Source: Candidatus Neomicrothrix parvicella RN1
GTDB lineage: Bacteria > Actinomycetota > Acidimicrobiia > Acidimicrobiales > VFJN01
NCBI GenBank assembly: GCA_945898515.1
Contig: CAMDIH010000010.1
Location: 1 to 45,028, forward strand
Direction: 5' to 3'
DNA length: 45,028 nt
Shown here: one piece after another, positions 16,972 through 25,435 of the stretch
Layout of the letters: every line of letters begins with the position of its first letter
Numbering within the stretch: position 1 is the stretch's first letter
Position numbers and translations under genes: made by a program
The notes under the pieces: model-generated
Seen by the model: only the letters and a program-made list of their open reading frames with translations
Database searches by the model: none
What the model was told of the DNA's origin: nothing

Positions 16972-18408
16972 TCAATCCTGCGAGGACAACTCGTACACGA
17001 ACTGGTAGCTGAACAATTGGGGACGAATCGCCACCAGCGCGCCGTCGAGGCGGCGCAGTGTGTCGCGAACCCCGCTTCCGCCGCCCGGCCCGGACGCTCC
17101 GCGATCGGCTACCTCCAAGGGAAGACCGATCGCTTCCTCGCGACGGATTTCCCAGCCGTTCGAATGCACCAGATGGCCGAAACTCCGCCGGGTGAAGAAC
17201 CGCAGGTGCCCGCGATCCAGGATGCCGCGAGCGTCGTAATCGAAGCGACCCACCACCACCCGAACACGCGGATACCAATGGCCGAAGTTGGGGATACTGG
17301 TGATCACACTCCCCCCGGAGCGAAGCACCGACCGGGCCGATTCCAGCACAGCTTCCGGCGAGCGAACGTGCTCGAGAACATCCGCGCACAGCACCACGTC
17401 AAAATTCTCCCCGACTCCTTCGGGGATTCCCTGCTCAAGATCAGCCTGGAAGAAATCGGTAAGCCGCCCCCGCACGCCCTTGTGTTCCTCGAGGTCCACC
17501 CCGATGACTTCATGCCCCATCTCCATCAGCCGAGCCCCCAACTCCCCGTCGGAGCAACCCAGATCCAAAATACGCGAGGGCGGTCGCAGACTCATCCACC
17601 GTTGGATCCGCCCGTGAGACGAATCGTCGCCCGCTTTGATGTCATAGGCGGTGGAGGAAAAGGCCTTCGCGCCGGTGCCGAAGCCCATCTTGTGGGCGCG
17701 ATACCGCAGCACATCCTTCACGACGTCTTTGGCGTAGCCCAGGCCGTCGACGTAACAGATCTCGTCGCCGTAGTAGGTGGGGATGGGGATCTCGTGGATC
17801 CGGTACCCGGCCTCGTGGAGCTGGATGATGATCTCCGTGTCAAAGTTGAAGCCGTCGGCGTTGACGTCGAGCGGGAGTGCCTCTAGTGCCTTCACGTCGT
17901 AGGCCCGGTAACCGGAGTGCCATTCCGTAAGTTCGGTACCCACCACCGCGTTTTGGAAGGTGGTGAGGATCCGGTTGCCCACGTATTTGTAAGCTGGCAT
18001 GCCGCCGCGACGGGCTTCACCCTGGTTCATGATCCGCGACCCGAAGACCGCCTCCGCCCGGCCTTCCACTATGGGCTTGATCATGGAAGGCAGTAACTCG
18101 GGGGCGTACTGGCCGTCGCCGTGGAGCAGCACCACCACGTCCCACCCCTGCTCGATGGCGTACTGGTAGCCCCACTTCTGGTTGCCGCCATAACCGAGGT
18201 TGTGTTCATGACGGACGATCCGCAGCGGTAGTTCTGGGGCAATCTGCTGGTATCCAAGCGCCACGAGGTGGGTGGAGTCTTGGCTGTAGTCGTCGCCGAT
18301 GAGGATCTCGTGGATTTCCCCCCGGAAATCCAAGGGGATGCGATCGAGGGTTTGCGCGAGCGTGCTCGCTGCGTTGTAGGCCACCACGAGAATCCCAACT
18401 TTTTTCAT
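16972..18408 (-). CDS. Bifunctional GT2 glycosyltransferase - SAM methyltransferase fusion
   Basis: The product has 478 residues in two domains. Residues 1-240 form a GT2 (dolichyl-phosphate-glycosyltransferase-like) domain with VGILVVAYNAAST, IGDDYSQDST, LLHGDGQYAPE carrying the metal-binding acid, and GSRIMNQGE. Residues about 265-478 form a class I methyltransferase with the SAM-binding glycine loop ILDLGCSDGELG, acidic GVDLEE, and the motif LCADVLEHVRSPE followed by FTRRSF. Such fusions suggest that one polypeptide both attaches and methylates, or couples two steps of, a surface glycan. The start is fixed by TAGTAT 7 bases upstream. It is convergent with the 14815 gene (6-base gap). Confidence 0.85.
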   Translation of the reverse strand: MKKVGILVVAYNAASTLAQTLDRIPLDFRGEIHEILIGDDYSQDSTHLVALGYQQIAPELPLRIVRHEHNLGYGGNQKWGYQYAIEQGWDVVVLLHGDGQYAPELLPSMIKPIVEGRAEAVFGSRIMNQGEARRGGMPAYKYVGNRILTTFQNAVVGTELTEWHSGYRAYDVKALEALPLDVNADGFNFDTEIIIQLHEAGYRIHEIPIPTYYGDEICYVDGLGYAKDVVKDVLRYRAHKMGFGTGAKAFSSTAYDIKAGDDSSHGRIQRWMSLRPPSRILDLGCSDGELGARLMEMGHEVIGVDLEEHKGVRGRLTDFFQADLEQGIPEGVGENFDVVLCADVLEHVRSPEAVLESARSVLRSGGSVITSIPNFGHWYPRVRVVVGRFDYDARGILDRGHLRFFTRRSFGHLVHSNGWEIRREEAIGLPLEVADRGASGPGGGSGVRDTLRRLDGALVAIRPQLFSYQFVYELSSQD

Positions 18409-18415
18409 CGTTGGA

Positions 18416-18421
18416 ATACTA
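18416..18421 (-). promoter_or_regulatory. Predicted -10 element, leaderless promoter of GT2-methyltransferase gene
   Basis: On the minus strand TAGTAT is followed by 7 bases and then the ATG at 18408. It is one of the best matches to the TANNNT rule in the window. Confidence 0.6.
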
Positions 18422-18506
18422 CTGGCCGGCGGCTAACGCATCAGGATCTTGGACCGGGCGGGGCATGACTTACCGCGTCGGGCCCCACGGGTCATGCTTG
18501 AGTGTT

Positions 18507-20036
18507 ATGAGTCGTCGCCCCGTTTGTATCCCCCGACGGATCGTGGTCGTCCTGGTGGTCCTCGTGGCGGTGACGGCGGGTGGGGTGGTGGCCTTCGCCA
18601 CGGCTCCCAACGGGCCCGGCCTCAGCGTGGATTCAGCCTCCTACGAACTGGCGGCCACCGCCTACCGAGACGACCCGTGGCGGGTTCCTCTCGTACTCAA
18701 CGGTGTGTTCCCGCCCGGTTACTCCGCCACCATCGCCGGGGCTCGATTCGGCACCGCCACCGCCCGCGAGGCGGCCCGGGCGGTGAACATTGCCTGCCTC
18801 ATGGCCATCATCGTCATGGTGGCCGCCGCCGTGGCCACCGCCCGGCCGCGACGCGGGGCCGATGCCATCGCCGTGCCGGTAACGGCGGCGCTACTGCTGG
18901 CCACCTCAGCCGCCATGCTGCGCTGGACGGGCTACGTCATGGCCGAGGTCCTGTCCATCACCGCGGTCGTCGCCGCCGTGACTTCTGCGGCCATAGCCGT
19001 CACGCGGCCCCGGTGGTTGGTGGTGACCGCCGCGGCGGCGGGAGCCGCCGGACTGGCCCGCCATGGGGCGCTGGTCACCGTCCCCGTCTTAGCGGTCCTG
19101 GTACCCATGCTGGTACACGGACGGCGGGCGCAGGTACGAGCCGGGGCCACCATTGCGCTCGGGGGCGGCGCCACCTGGTATTTCGGCACGCGCCTCCTGC
19201 TCGATGCAGCGCCGAAATCCACTAGGGCGATTGTGTGGCATCCCCCCGGGGTGGGCGACCTGCGCACCCTCGTCGACACCCTCGGTGCCTATTGGCTGCC
19301 GAGTGGCCTAGGGCCCACCCTGACCCGGGCGGTGGTGTTGGGGGCGGGGATAGCGGCGGTGGTGCTTATCGGGCGGTCGGCGGCGGGTGCCGGCGGGGAG
19401 CGCGCCCCTCGCCCGCCGTTGGTCGTGTTAGCCGGCGGAATGGCTCTCGCCCAGGTCATCATGTTGGCGGTCAGCAAGACGTGGCTCGATCAGGCCATCG
19501 TGGCGGACGACCGCCTGGTCCTGCCCGTGGTACCCCTGGTGATCCTGATGATCGGCGCGGCATGGCCGGCCGACACCACGCACCAACCCCGGCTTCGTGC
19601 CATCGGGGTCTCGCTGGTTGTGGTGGTGCTCTGTGCCCAACTCGCCCGCACCACCGACTGGATCCGCCAATCCCGAGGCGATGGCATCGAATACAGCCAG
19701 CGCCGTTTCGCCACCTCACCCACCCTCGCCGCCGTGCGAGCCCTACCCGCCGCCACGCCGCTGTGGACCAACGACGTAACGCTGTTGTCGCTGCGGGCCG
19801 AACGGCAAGCATTCCCAGTGCCCGCCCGCACCAACGGTTACAGCGGCCTCGCCGATCCCGGGTTCGAGGCCAATCTGGCCGCCCTGCGCGATGGCCTGGC
19901 CGCCGGGGGGGCGGTGGTGTACGTGGAGGGGTTCACCTATCCGCGTCTACTGAGCCGGGACGAACTGGAGGGTTTGGTACCCGGTTTGGTGGCCGAGCCC
20001 TTTGCCGATGGCGTCATTCTGCGGGCCGAGGACTGA
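18507..20036 (+). CDS. Polytopic membrane protein, probable GT-C glycosyltransferase
   Basis: The ATG at 18507 gives 509 residues, beginning with basic residues and a signal-anchor-like helix near residues 12-32. The first loop carries LSVDSASYELAA and then FPPGYSATIAG, the D-containing and PP-G-Y pattern usual in ArnT-like GT-C enzymes. About nine more membrane helices follow, with an alanine/valine-rich core. The C-terminal 100 residues are soluble. CATGCT lies 8 bases before the ATG, and TTACCG 17 bases further upstream could be a -35. It closes the glycan locus on this side. Substrate is unknown. Confidence 0.7.
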   Translation: MSRRPVCIPRRIVVVLVVLVAVTAGGVVAFATAPNGPGLSVDSASYELAATAYRDDPWRVPLVLNGVFPPGYSATIAGARFGTATAREAARAVNIACLMAIIVMVAAAVATARPRRGADAIAVPVTAALLLATSAAMLRWTGYVMAEVLSITAVVAAVTSAAIAVTRPRWLVVTAAAAGAAGLARHGALVTVPVLAVLVPMLVHGRRAQVRAGATIALGGGATWYFGTRLLLDAAPKSTRAIVWHPPGVGDLRTLVDTLGAYWLPSGLGPTLTRAVVLGAGIAAVVLIGRSAAGAGGERAPRPPLVVLAGGMALAQVIMLAVSKTWLDQAIVADDRLVLPVVPLVILMIGAAWPADTTHQPRLRAIGVSLVVVVLCAQLARTTDWIRQSRGDGIEYSQRRFATSPTLAAVRALPAATPLWTNDVTLLSLRAERQAFPVPARTNGYSGLADPGFEANLAALRDGLAAGGAVVYVEGFTYPRLLSRDELEGLVPGLVAEPFADGVILRAED

Positions 20037-20043
20037 CCTCTCC

Positions 20044-20049
20044 TAGGAT
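20044..20049 (+). promoter_or_regulatory. Predicted -10 element, leaderless promoter of alpha/beta hydrolase
   Basis: TAGGAT ends 6 bases before the ATG at 20056, inside the 19-base gap after the preceding stop. Confidence 0.55.
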
Positions 20050-20055
20050 CTGGGG

Positions 20056-20730
20056 ATGTCCACCTCCGTTGCGCTCGTGCACGGGTTTGCCACCTCTAGT
20101 GCGCGCACCTGGGGCGACAACGGTTGGCTCGACCTCCTCGCCGATGCGGGCCGTAGCGCGTTGCCGATCGATCTTCTCGGTCACGGCACTGCCGCCAAGC
20201 CCCACGACCCATCGGCCTACGACGCTATGGAGCAATTGGTGCTGGCCCAGCTCCCCGCCGAACCGGTCGACGGCATCGGGTTCTCACTCGGGGCCCGGGT
20301 GCTGCTCAGCATCGCCAGTGAGGCTCCCGAGCGGTTCGATCGCCTTGTGCTCACCGGCGTCGGCGCCAACCTGTTGCGCAGCGACGGCAGCGATCTGGTG
20401 TTGCGGGCCATCCAGGGTGAAGGTGATCCCAGCAATCCCGTCGTGGCGTACTTCGCCGGCCTGGCCCAGCACCCCGACGTAGATCGTGTTGCCCTCGCCG
20501 CCTGCCTCCAGTCATCGCGCCCTGCCCTGAGTGCGCAGAGCCTGGCCCGGGTGAACATCCCAGTCCTGGTGATCCTTGGCGACCAAGACTTCGCCGGCCC
20601 CGGCGAGCCACTGGTAGAGCTGCTTCCTGACGCCGAATTGGTCACCTTGCGCAACATCGATCACTTCGCCACGCCGAAGGATTTTGGCTGCATGGATGCC
20701 GCCCTCACGTTCCTCGGGGCATCCCTGTGA
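20056..20730 (+). CDS. Alpha/beta hydrolase
   Basis: The product has 224 residues. The oxyanion segment LVHGFATSS lies near residue 8, the nucleophile elbow GFSLGA (serine) near 77, an acidic residue in LGDQDFAG near 178, and the catalytic histidine in NIDHFATP near 203. This is the full Ser-Asp-His triad arrangement. No lid motif indicates a substrate. The nucleotidase-like gene follows 7 bases after its stop, so they form a short operon. Confidence 0.8.
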   Translation: MSTSVALVHGFATSSARTWGDNGWLDLLADAGRSALPIDLLGHGTAAKPHDPSAYDAMEQLVLAQLPAEPVDGIGFSLGARVLLSIASEAPERFDRLVLTGVGANLLRSDGSDLVLRAIQGEGDPSNPVVAYFAGLAQHPDVDRVALAACLQSSRPALSAQSLARVNIPVLVILGDQDFAGPGEPLVELLPDAELVTLRNIDHFATPKDFGCMDAALTFLGASL

Positions 20731-20737
20731 GGCCGCC

Positions 20738-21397
20738 ATGACCCGCGAATTCATCCTGGGGGTAGATCTCGACGGCGTCTGCGGCGACTACACCGCCGCC
20801 TTCCGGGCCGTGGTTGCCGCCGACCGCCAGGTGGCTCCGGAGACACTCGTCGACGCCCGCACCTGGGATTTCGCCGAATGGGGCATCCATGGTCCTGAAG
20901 AGTTCGACCGCCTCCACCGTCTGGCGGTGCTCGAACACCACATGTTCCGCACGATGCCCACGTTGCCGGGAGTGGCCGAAAGCCTCTGGCGGCTCTCCGA
21001 TGCGGGGATATGGATCCGCATCATCACGCATCGCCTCTGCGTGAACTGGGGTCATGCCATCGCCGTGGCCGACACCGTGGCCTGGCTCGACGACAAAGGC
21101 ATCCCCTACCGGGACATCTGCTTCTTGGGGGCAAAACCGGAGGTGGAAGCCGATGCCTATGTGGACGACGCCGCCCACAACGTGCAGGCCTTGCGAGCGG
21201 CCGGCAACCCCGTGATTGTCTTTGATGCCCCCTACAACCAGGCGGTCGAAGGCCCCCGAGCGTCTAGTTGGGCGGAGGTGGAGGCGTTGGTGCTCGACTG
21301 GGTCAGTGAACGCGGGATACCCCTGCAATCCACGTTGCCTGGCCTAGATGAGGGTGCCGATCGCCTCACTCATCGCGTCACGCACCCCTGGGGCTAG
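20738..21397 (+). CDS. 5'-nucleotidase, deoxy type C (HAD superfamily)
   Basis: The product has 219 residues from the ATG at 20738, seven bases after the hydrolase stop. The HAD motif I GVDLDGVCGDYTAAF supplies the nucleophilic and acid/base aspartates near residues 8-10. Motif II is IRIITHR near 88, and DAYVDDAAHN near 140 gives the motif IV acidic pair. The arrangement fits the NT5C family, which dephosphorylates (deoxy)nucleoside monophosphates. A longer frame upstream is only read-through of the hydrolase gene. Its TAG stop lies within the CTAG shared with the convergent oxidoreductase gene. Confidence 0.75.
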   Translation: MTREFILGVDLDGVCGDYTAAFRAVVAADRQVAPETLVDARTWDFAEWGIHGPEEFDRLHRLAVLEHHMFRTMPTLPGVAESLWRLSDAGIWIRIITHRLCVNWGHAIAVADTVAWLDDKGIPYRDICFLGAKPEVEADAYVDDAAHNVQALRAAGNPVIVFDAPYNQAVEGPRASSWAEVEALVLDWVSERGIPLQSTLPGLDEGADRLTHRVTHPWG

Positions 21398-22419
21398 CCC
21401 ACCATCACGGCATTCCCGCCGCTAGCGGCGGAGCGATACATGGCGTCCACCACCTCGTGCGCCCGCACGGCAGTGAGCAGGTCGGGGTGATCACCCGCCG
21501 TGCCGGTGGCCACGGCCTCCACGAAACCTCGATCCTGGTTGGGCACTCGACCCCCACTGCGTTCACTCACCGCCGCTCGTAGTTCCTGGCCTTCCAGTGA
21601 CCCCGACGAACCATCGGAACGGATCCAGGTCACCGGACCATGGGCGTCGTGTTCCAGCGTGATGAAGGCATGTTCGCAGATCACCTCGAGCCGCCGCAGG
21701 CTCGGCCGCTCTAAGAGCTGGTGCCAGACACTGACCAGCGTGCCCTGAGCCCCGCCGACAAATTCCATTGAAGACACCACGGTGTCTTCAATGCCCGGAT
21801 GGCCATGAAAGGTGGAGGCGCGAGTACTCACGGATCGCATCGGAGCGATCAGCCACTCGAGTGCATCAACGTCGTGGATCGAGTGCTCGAGCAATGTCCC
21901 GGCCCCGGCCTTGGTCTGGTCCGCCCGCCAACTCGAGCCGTAGATCCCCTGCACCGGCAAATACTGATCGTCGCGCAGCACCACGGCTTGCACGCGCCCG
22001 TTGGCGGGATCGGCCAACTGGTGCTCGAGTTCGAGGAAAGCGGGACTGCTGCGCAGCACCAAACCCACCTGATTGATCACACCGGCCTCCTCCACCGCCG
22101 CCGCCGCCGCCCGGGCCTGATCCAGGGTGATGGCCAACGGCTTTTCACAAAACACCGGCAAACCACAGGCCGCGGCGGCCATCACCGCCCGAGGGTGCTC
22201 GCTGGTCCAGGTACACACGTAGAGCGCGTCCACCGCCGCCATCACCGCCTCCTCACTGCCCATCACCTCGGCCCCGGAGGCCTGGGCGAAGGCCCGAGCG
22301 CGCGTCGGATCCACGTCGTACACGGCGGCGATCACGTGATCGGCCCCGGAGCGCCGCAAGCTCTTCCCGTGGTAGGTGGCGATGTGCCCCGCTCCGATGA
22401 ACCCAACCTTCACCGTCAC
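21394..22419 (-). CDS. Gfo/Idh/MocA family oxidoreductase
   Basis: The product has 341 residues from the GTG at 22419. The N-terminal NAD(P)-binding fold GFIGAGHIATYH is followed by VCTWTSEHP and the family-defining CEKPLA near residue 105. The C-terminal half is the alpha/beta domain with LLEHSIHDVDALEWL, which carries the probable catalytic histidine pair. Members oxidise or reduce sugars, inositols and similar polyols. It begins 19 bases after the SDR stop on the same strand, so both are likely transcribed together. Residues upstream of the GTG would be translated from the SDR tail and are unlikely. Confidence 0.85.
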   Translation of the reverse strand: MTVKVGFIGAGHIATYHGKSLRRSGADHVIAAVYDVDPTRARAFAQASGAEVMGSEEAVMAAVDALYVCTWTSEHPRAVMAAAACGLPVFCEKPLAITLDQARAAAAAVEEAGVINQVGLVLRSSPAFLELEHQLADPANGRVQAVVLRDDQYLPVQGIYGSSWRADQTKAGAGTLLEHSIHDVDALEWLIAPMRSVSTRASTFHGHPGIEDTVVSSMEFVGGAQGTLVSVWHQLLERPSLRRLEVICEHAFITLEHDAHGPVTWIRSDGSSGSLEGQELRAAVSERSGGRVPNQDRGFVEAVATGTAGDHPDLLTAVRAHEVVDAMYRSAASGGNAVMVG

Positions 22420-22438
22420 GACCGGCCCCGCTCTCGCT

Positions 22439-23218
22439 TCATGTGTTTTGCACGGTGAGGCCACCATCCACCGCGATCACCGCCCCAGTGATGAACGAGG
22501 CCGCCGGCAGCAAGAGCGACAGGGTGATCTGGGCCACTTCCTCGGGGTCGCCGTAGCGCCGCATCGGCACCCGCCGCCGAGCGAACTTGACCTTGTCTGC
22601 ATCGGGGATCGCCTCGGTCATGCCAGTGCGAATCGGCCCGGGGCACACACAATTCACCGTGACCCCCCGGGGCCCGAGTTCCACCGACAGCGACCGCGTG
22701 AGGCCCACCACACCGTGTTTGGCGCTGGTGTAGGGGGCGATGAACGCCGTGGCTCCGAGCGCCTCGGTGGAGGCAACATTCACCACCCGGCCGGCCCCGT
22801 GGCGGCACAGATCCGCCAGCGAGGCACGAATCATGCCCGCGTAAGCGGTGAGGTTCACGGCCATGGTCTGTCCCCAGGCCTCGTCGAAATCGTCGTGATC
22901 GATCGGGGCCGGGATGCTGATGCCGGCGTTGTTCACCAAGAGATCGATCGGCCCCAAAGCCACCCGGGCCTCCTCCACGGCGGCTTCGATGGCCGGACCC
23001 TCCGCCAGGTCCACCACCACGGCTACGGCCTGACCCCCGTTGGCCACGATGGCCTGCGCCACCGCCTCTGCGCCCTCCCGACTGCGGTCCAGGACCGCTA
23101 CCGAGGCGCCTTCATCGGCCAGGAGGTAGGCGGTGGATCGCCCCATACCGCTGGCGGCACCGGTGACCACCGCCACCTGGCCGGCGATCGAGCGACTGAG
23201 TTGGGTGAGGCGAGCCAT
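22439..23218 (-). CDS. Short-chain dehydrogenase/reductase (SDR)
   Basis: The product has 259 residues. VVTGAASGMGRS is the TGxxxGxG cofactor motif near residue 14, LVNNAGIS lies near 90, and the catalytic Ser and YTSAK lie near 140-160. PGPIRTGMT is the classic loop, and the tail GAVIAVDGGLTVQ is typical. This is a classical SDR acting on an alcohol or ketone; the cofactor is probably NAD because an aspartate (LDRSREG) ends strand 2. The ATG at 23218 is chosen because TAGGGT ends 7 bases upstream. The open frame continues another 75 codons but lacks homology. It leads a two-gene operon with the Gfo/Idh/MocA gene. Confidence 0.88.
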   Translation of the reverse strand: MARLTQLSRSIAGQVAVVTGAASGMGRSTAYLLADEGASVAVLDRSREGAEAVAQAIVANGGQAVAVVVDLAEGPAIEAAVEEARVALGPIDLLVNNAGISIPAPIDHDDFDEAWGQTMAVNLTAYAGMIRASLADLCRHGAGRVVNVASTEALGATAFIAPYTSAKHGVVGLTRSLSVELGPRGVTVNCVCPGPIRTGMTEAIPDADKVKFARRRVPMRRYGDPEEVAQITLSLLLPAASFITGAVIAVDGGLTVQNT

Positions 23219-23225
23219 AGGCCGC

Positions 23226-23231
23226 ACCCTA
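23226..23231 (-). promoter_or_regulatory. Predicted -10 element, leaderless promoter of SDR operon
   Basis: TAGGGT on the minus strand lies 7 bases before the ATG at 23218. This corrects the start by 75 codons relative to the longest open frame. Confidence 0.6.
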
Positions 23232-23414
23232 GAACGAAGGGATGCACCCGAGGTCACCGACCCGGAGGGGGGTACTGCCGGTGCCACCCCGGTCGAACTC
23301 GCCCCGGCTCCCCTGGCGCGCATCGCGCCCGAGGTGGTGCCCACTGGCCCCGAGGGCCGGCGCGGCTCATCGGCGCAATCCACTCCATCGGGCCACGAGT
23401 GGCAGGCTGTGGGG

Positions 23415-24698
23415 ATGGACGCTCGTGCCCTCCTCAGTTTCATCGATGCCTCCCCCTCGCCGTTTCACGCGTGCGCCACGGTCGCCGCCCGGCTTGAGGC
23501 GGAGGGGTACCGGGAAGTTTCCGACCACTCCGCCTTCCCCACCGACCCAGGGCGCTATGTTCTGCGGCGGGGCGGCAGCTTGGTGGCGTGGGCGGTGGCG
23601 CCCCAGCACCAAGCCGCTGACGGCTTTCGCATCATCGGGGCCCACACGGATTCGCCCAATCTGCGACTGCGGCCCCACCCCGATACCGGCGGTTACGGGT
23701 ACCGGCAGTTGGCGGTGGAAGTGTACGGCGGGGCCCTGCTCAACTCGTGGCTCGACCGCGACCTCGGGCTGTCGGGGCGAATTGTGGTGCGCGGGCCCCA
23801 CGGCCCGGTGACCCAACTCATCCTCATCGACCGCCCCATCGCCCGGGTGCCGCAACTCGCCATCCATCTCGACCGCGAGGTGTCCACCACGGGTCTGCTG
23901 CTCAACCCCCAAGAGCACCTTCGTCCGATTTGGGGCCTCGGCGACCACCACCAGGGGGAGGTGGCGGATGTTGTAGCCGCCGAAGCTGGGCTGAGTGTCG
24001 ACAGTATTCTCGGGATGGACCTGATGCTTCACGACCTCACCCCCAGCACCTTCATAGGGGAGCACCAAGATCTGATCAGCGCCCCCCGTCTCGACAACCT
24101 CTGTTCTTCCTGGGCCGGGATGGAGGCCCTCGTCGCCGCCACCGACCCCGCCGCCCCCACCACCGCCCAGATTCCCATCCTCGCCTTGTTCGACCACGAA
24201 GAGGTGGGCTCGTCATCGGATCGCGGGGCCGCCTCACCCCTCCTGGAAGCGGTGACCGAGCGCATCGGGCTGGCCTTGGGGGGCGGTCGTGACGAACACC
24301 GGCGGGCCCTGGCGGCTTCGTGGTGCTGCTCAGCCGACATGGCCCATGCCACCCATCCGAACTATCCGGAGCGTCACGAACCGGGCCACATCATCGACCT
24401 CGACGGAGGCCCCGTACTCAAGATCAATAGCAATCAGCGCTATGCCACCGATGCCCTCTCCGGAGCGGTGTTTGTGGTGGCCTGCGAGCAGGCCAATGTG
24501 CCGCTGCAGCGATACGCCCACCGTGGCGATTTGCCCTGCGGCTCCACCATCGGACCGATCACCGCCACCCGTATGGGGATCGCCACCTTCGATGTGGGAG
24601 CACCGCAGTTGGCTATGCATTCGGCCCGAGAACTGTGTGCCGCCGATGAGCCGATCCGTTATGCCCGAGCCATGACGGCATTCCTCGCCCCCGCATAG
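23415..24698 (+). CDS. M18 family aminopeptidase
   Basis: The product has 427 residues from the ATG at 23415. Metal-ligand segments are IIGAHTDSPNLRLR near residue 75, DHEEVGSSSDRGA near 260 and a late histidine region GSTIGPITATRMG near 380. All fit the M18 (aspartyl aminopeptidase-type) dinuclear zinc site. The start MDARALLSFIDASPSPFHA matches the usual M18 N-terminus, so the 94 extra upstream codons of the open frame are not used. CAGGCT ends 6 bases before the ATG. It probably releases N-terminal residues from peptides in the cytoplasm. Confidence 0.9.
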   Translation: MDARALLSFIDASPSPFHACATVAARLEAEGYREVSDHSAFPTDPGRYVLRRGGSLVAWAVAPQHQAADGFRIIGAHTDSPNLRLRPHPDTGGYGYRQLAVEVYGGALLNSWLDRDLGLSGRIVVRGPHGPVTQLILIDRPIARVPQLAIHLDREVSTTGLLLNPQEHLRPIWGLGDHHQGEVADVVAAEAGLSVDSILGMDLMLHDLTPSTFIGEHQDLISAPRLDNLCSSWAGMEALVAATDPAAPTTAQIPILALFDHEEVGSSSDRGAASPLLEAVTERIGLALGGGRDEHRRALAASWCCSADMAHATHPNYPERHEPGHIIDLDGGPVLKINSNQRYATDALSGAVFVVACEQANVPLQRYAHRGDLPCGSTIGPITATRMGIATFDVGAPQLAMHSARELCAADEPIRYARAMTAFLAPA

Positions 24699-24789
24699 GC
24701 CGTGGGGCGCGTTCCGCTCGGCGTTCCCGCGGGGCGGAGACCACCGAGCCACCTGAGTGGATCCTGGGCGGTTGGGGCACACTGGTGGG

Positions 24790-24978
24790 GTGGATAGCCA
24801 CGATCGGGAACAGCGGATGTGCGGCAACAAGGCCCGCCATCGGAACCAGGCGGCGGCCGAGGAGGCCATCAAACATCGCGCCTGGGACCAAGGCCGGGAT
24901 GGTGCGGCTCTGTCGTGCTACCCCTGCGACTACTGCCACCAGTGGCACCTCACCAGTAAGCCTCCACGGTGGCCGTGA
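24790..24978 (+). CDS. Small Cys/His protein, 62 aa
   Basis: The GTG at 24790 is chosen because CACACT ends 6 bases upstream. The product has an early [20 protein letters not shown] segment, then [14 protein letters not shown]. The spacing of one early cysteine and a C..C..CH..H cluster suggests a single zinc-binding knuckle. Similar short proteins with a C-Y-C-H-x-W-H-L end occur in bacteria and phages without an assigned role, as far as I can recall. The following msrB starts 17 bases later. Composition is like that of neighbouring genes. Confidence 0.6.
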   Translation: MDSHDREQRMCGNKARHRNQAAAEEAIKHRAWDQGRDGAALSCYPCDYCHQWHLTSKPPRWP

Positions 24979-24995
24979 TCGGGCAGACTGTGCCT

Positions 24996-25403
24996 ATGCC
25001 CGACGAACCCGCCCTACCGCTTCCTACCGACGATGAGCTGCGCGCTCGGCTCACCCGGGAGCAATACAACGTCACCCAGAAGGGCGGCACCGAACGAGCG
25101 TTCAGTGGTGCCTACTGCCATACCAAGGATCCCGGCACGTACCGGTGCATCGTGTGCGATGCCACCCTGTTCCACTCCGATACCAAGTACGACTCGCACA
25201 GTGGTTGGCCCAGCTTCACCGACCCCGCCCAGCGCGACGCCGTGCGCTTGCTCACCGACTCCAGCCATGGCATGACGCGCACCGAGGTGCGTTGTGCGCG
25301 CTGCGATGCCCACCTTGGTCACGTGTTCCCCGACGGACCTGGCCCTACGGGCGAGCGCTACTGCATGAACAGCGCTTCCCTCGTGTTGCTGCCCGAAGAC
25401 TGA
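24996..25403 (+). CDS. msrB: Peptide-methionine (R)-S-oxide reductase MsrB
   Basis: The product has 135 residues, the usual length for a stand-alone MsrB. The zinc-binding cysteine pairs are C51/C54 (CIVC) and C100/C103 (CARC). The catalytic cysteine C123 lies in [17 protein letters not shown] and [10 protein letters not shown] are family signatures. The enzyme repairs R-methionine sulfoxide in proteins in the cytosol, using thioredoxin. The ATG at 24996 follows CAGACT by 6 bases. Confidence 0.96.
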   Translation: MPDEPALPLPTDDELRARLTREQYNVTQKGGTERAFSGAYCHTKDPGTYRCIVCDATLFHSDTKYDSHSGWPSFTDPAQRDAVRLLTDSSHGMTRTEVRCARCDAHLGHVFPDGPGPTGERYCMNSASLVLLPED

Positions 25404-25422
25404 CAAGCAGCGCCACCGGCGC

Positions 25423-25428
25423 TAGGAT
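25423..25428 (+). promoter_or_regulatory. Predicted -10 element, leaderless promoter of UvrD-like helicase
   Basis: TAGGAT is followed by 7 bases and then the ATG at 25436, in the 32-base gap after msrB. Confidence 0.6.
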
Positions 25429-25435
25429 CGAACGT

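Noticed and set aside
23219-23443. N-terminal extension of the SDR
   Set aside because: The ATG at 23218 has a -10 at 7 bases and is followed by the normal SDR start; the extension has no homology I can see.
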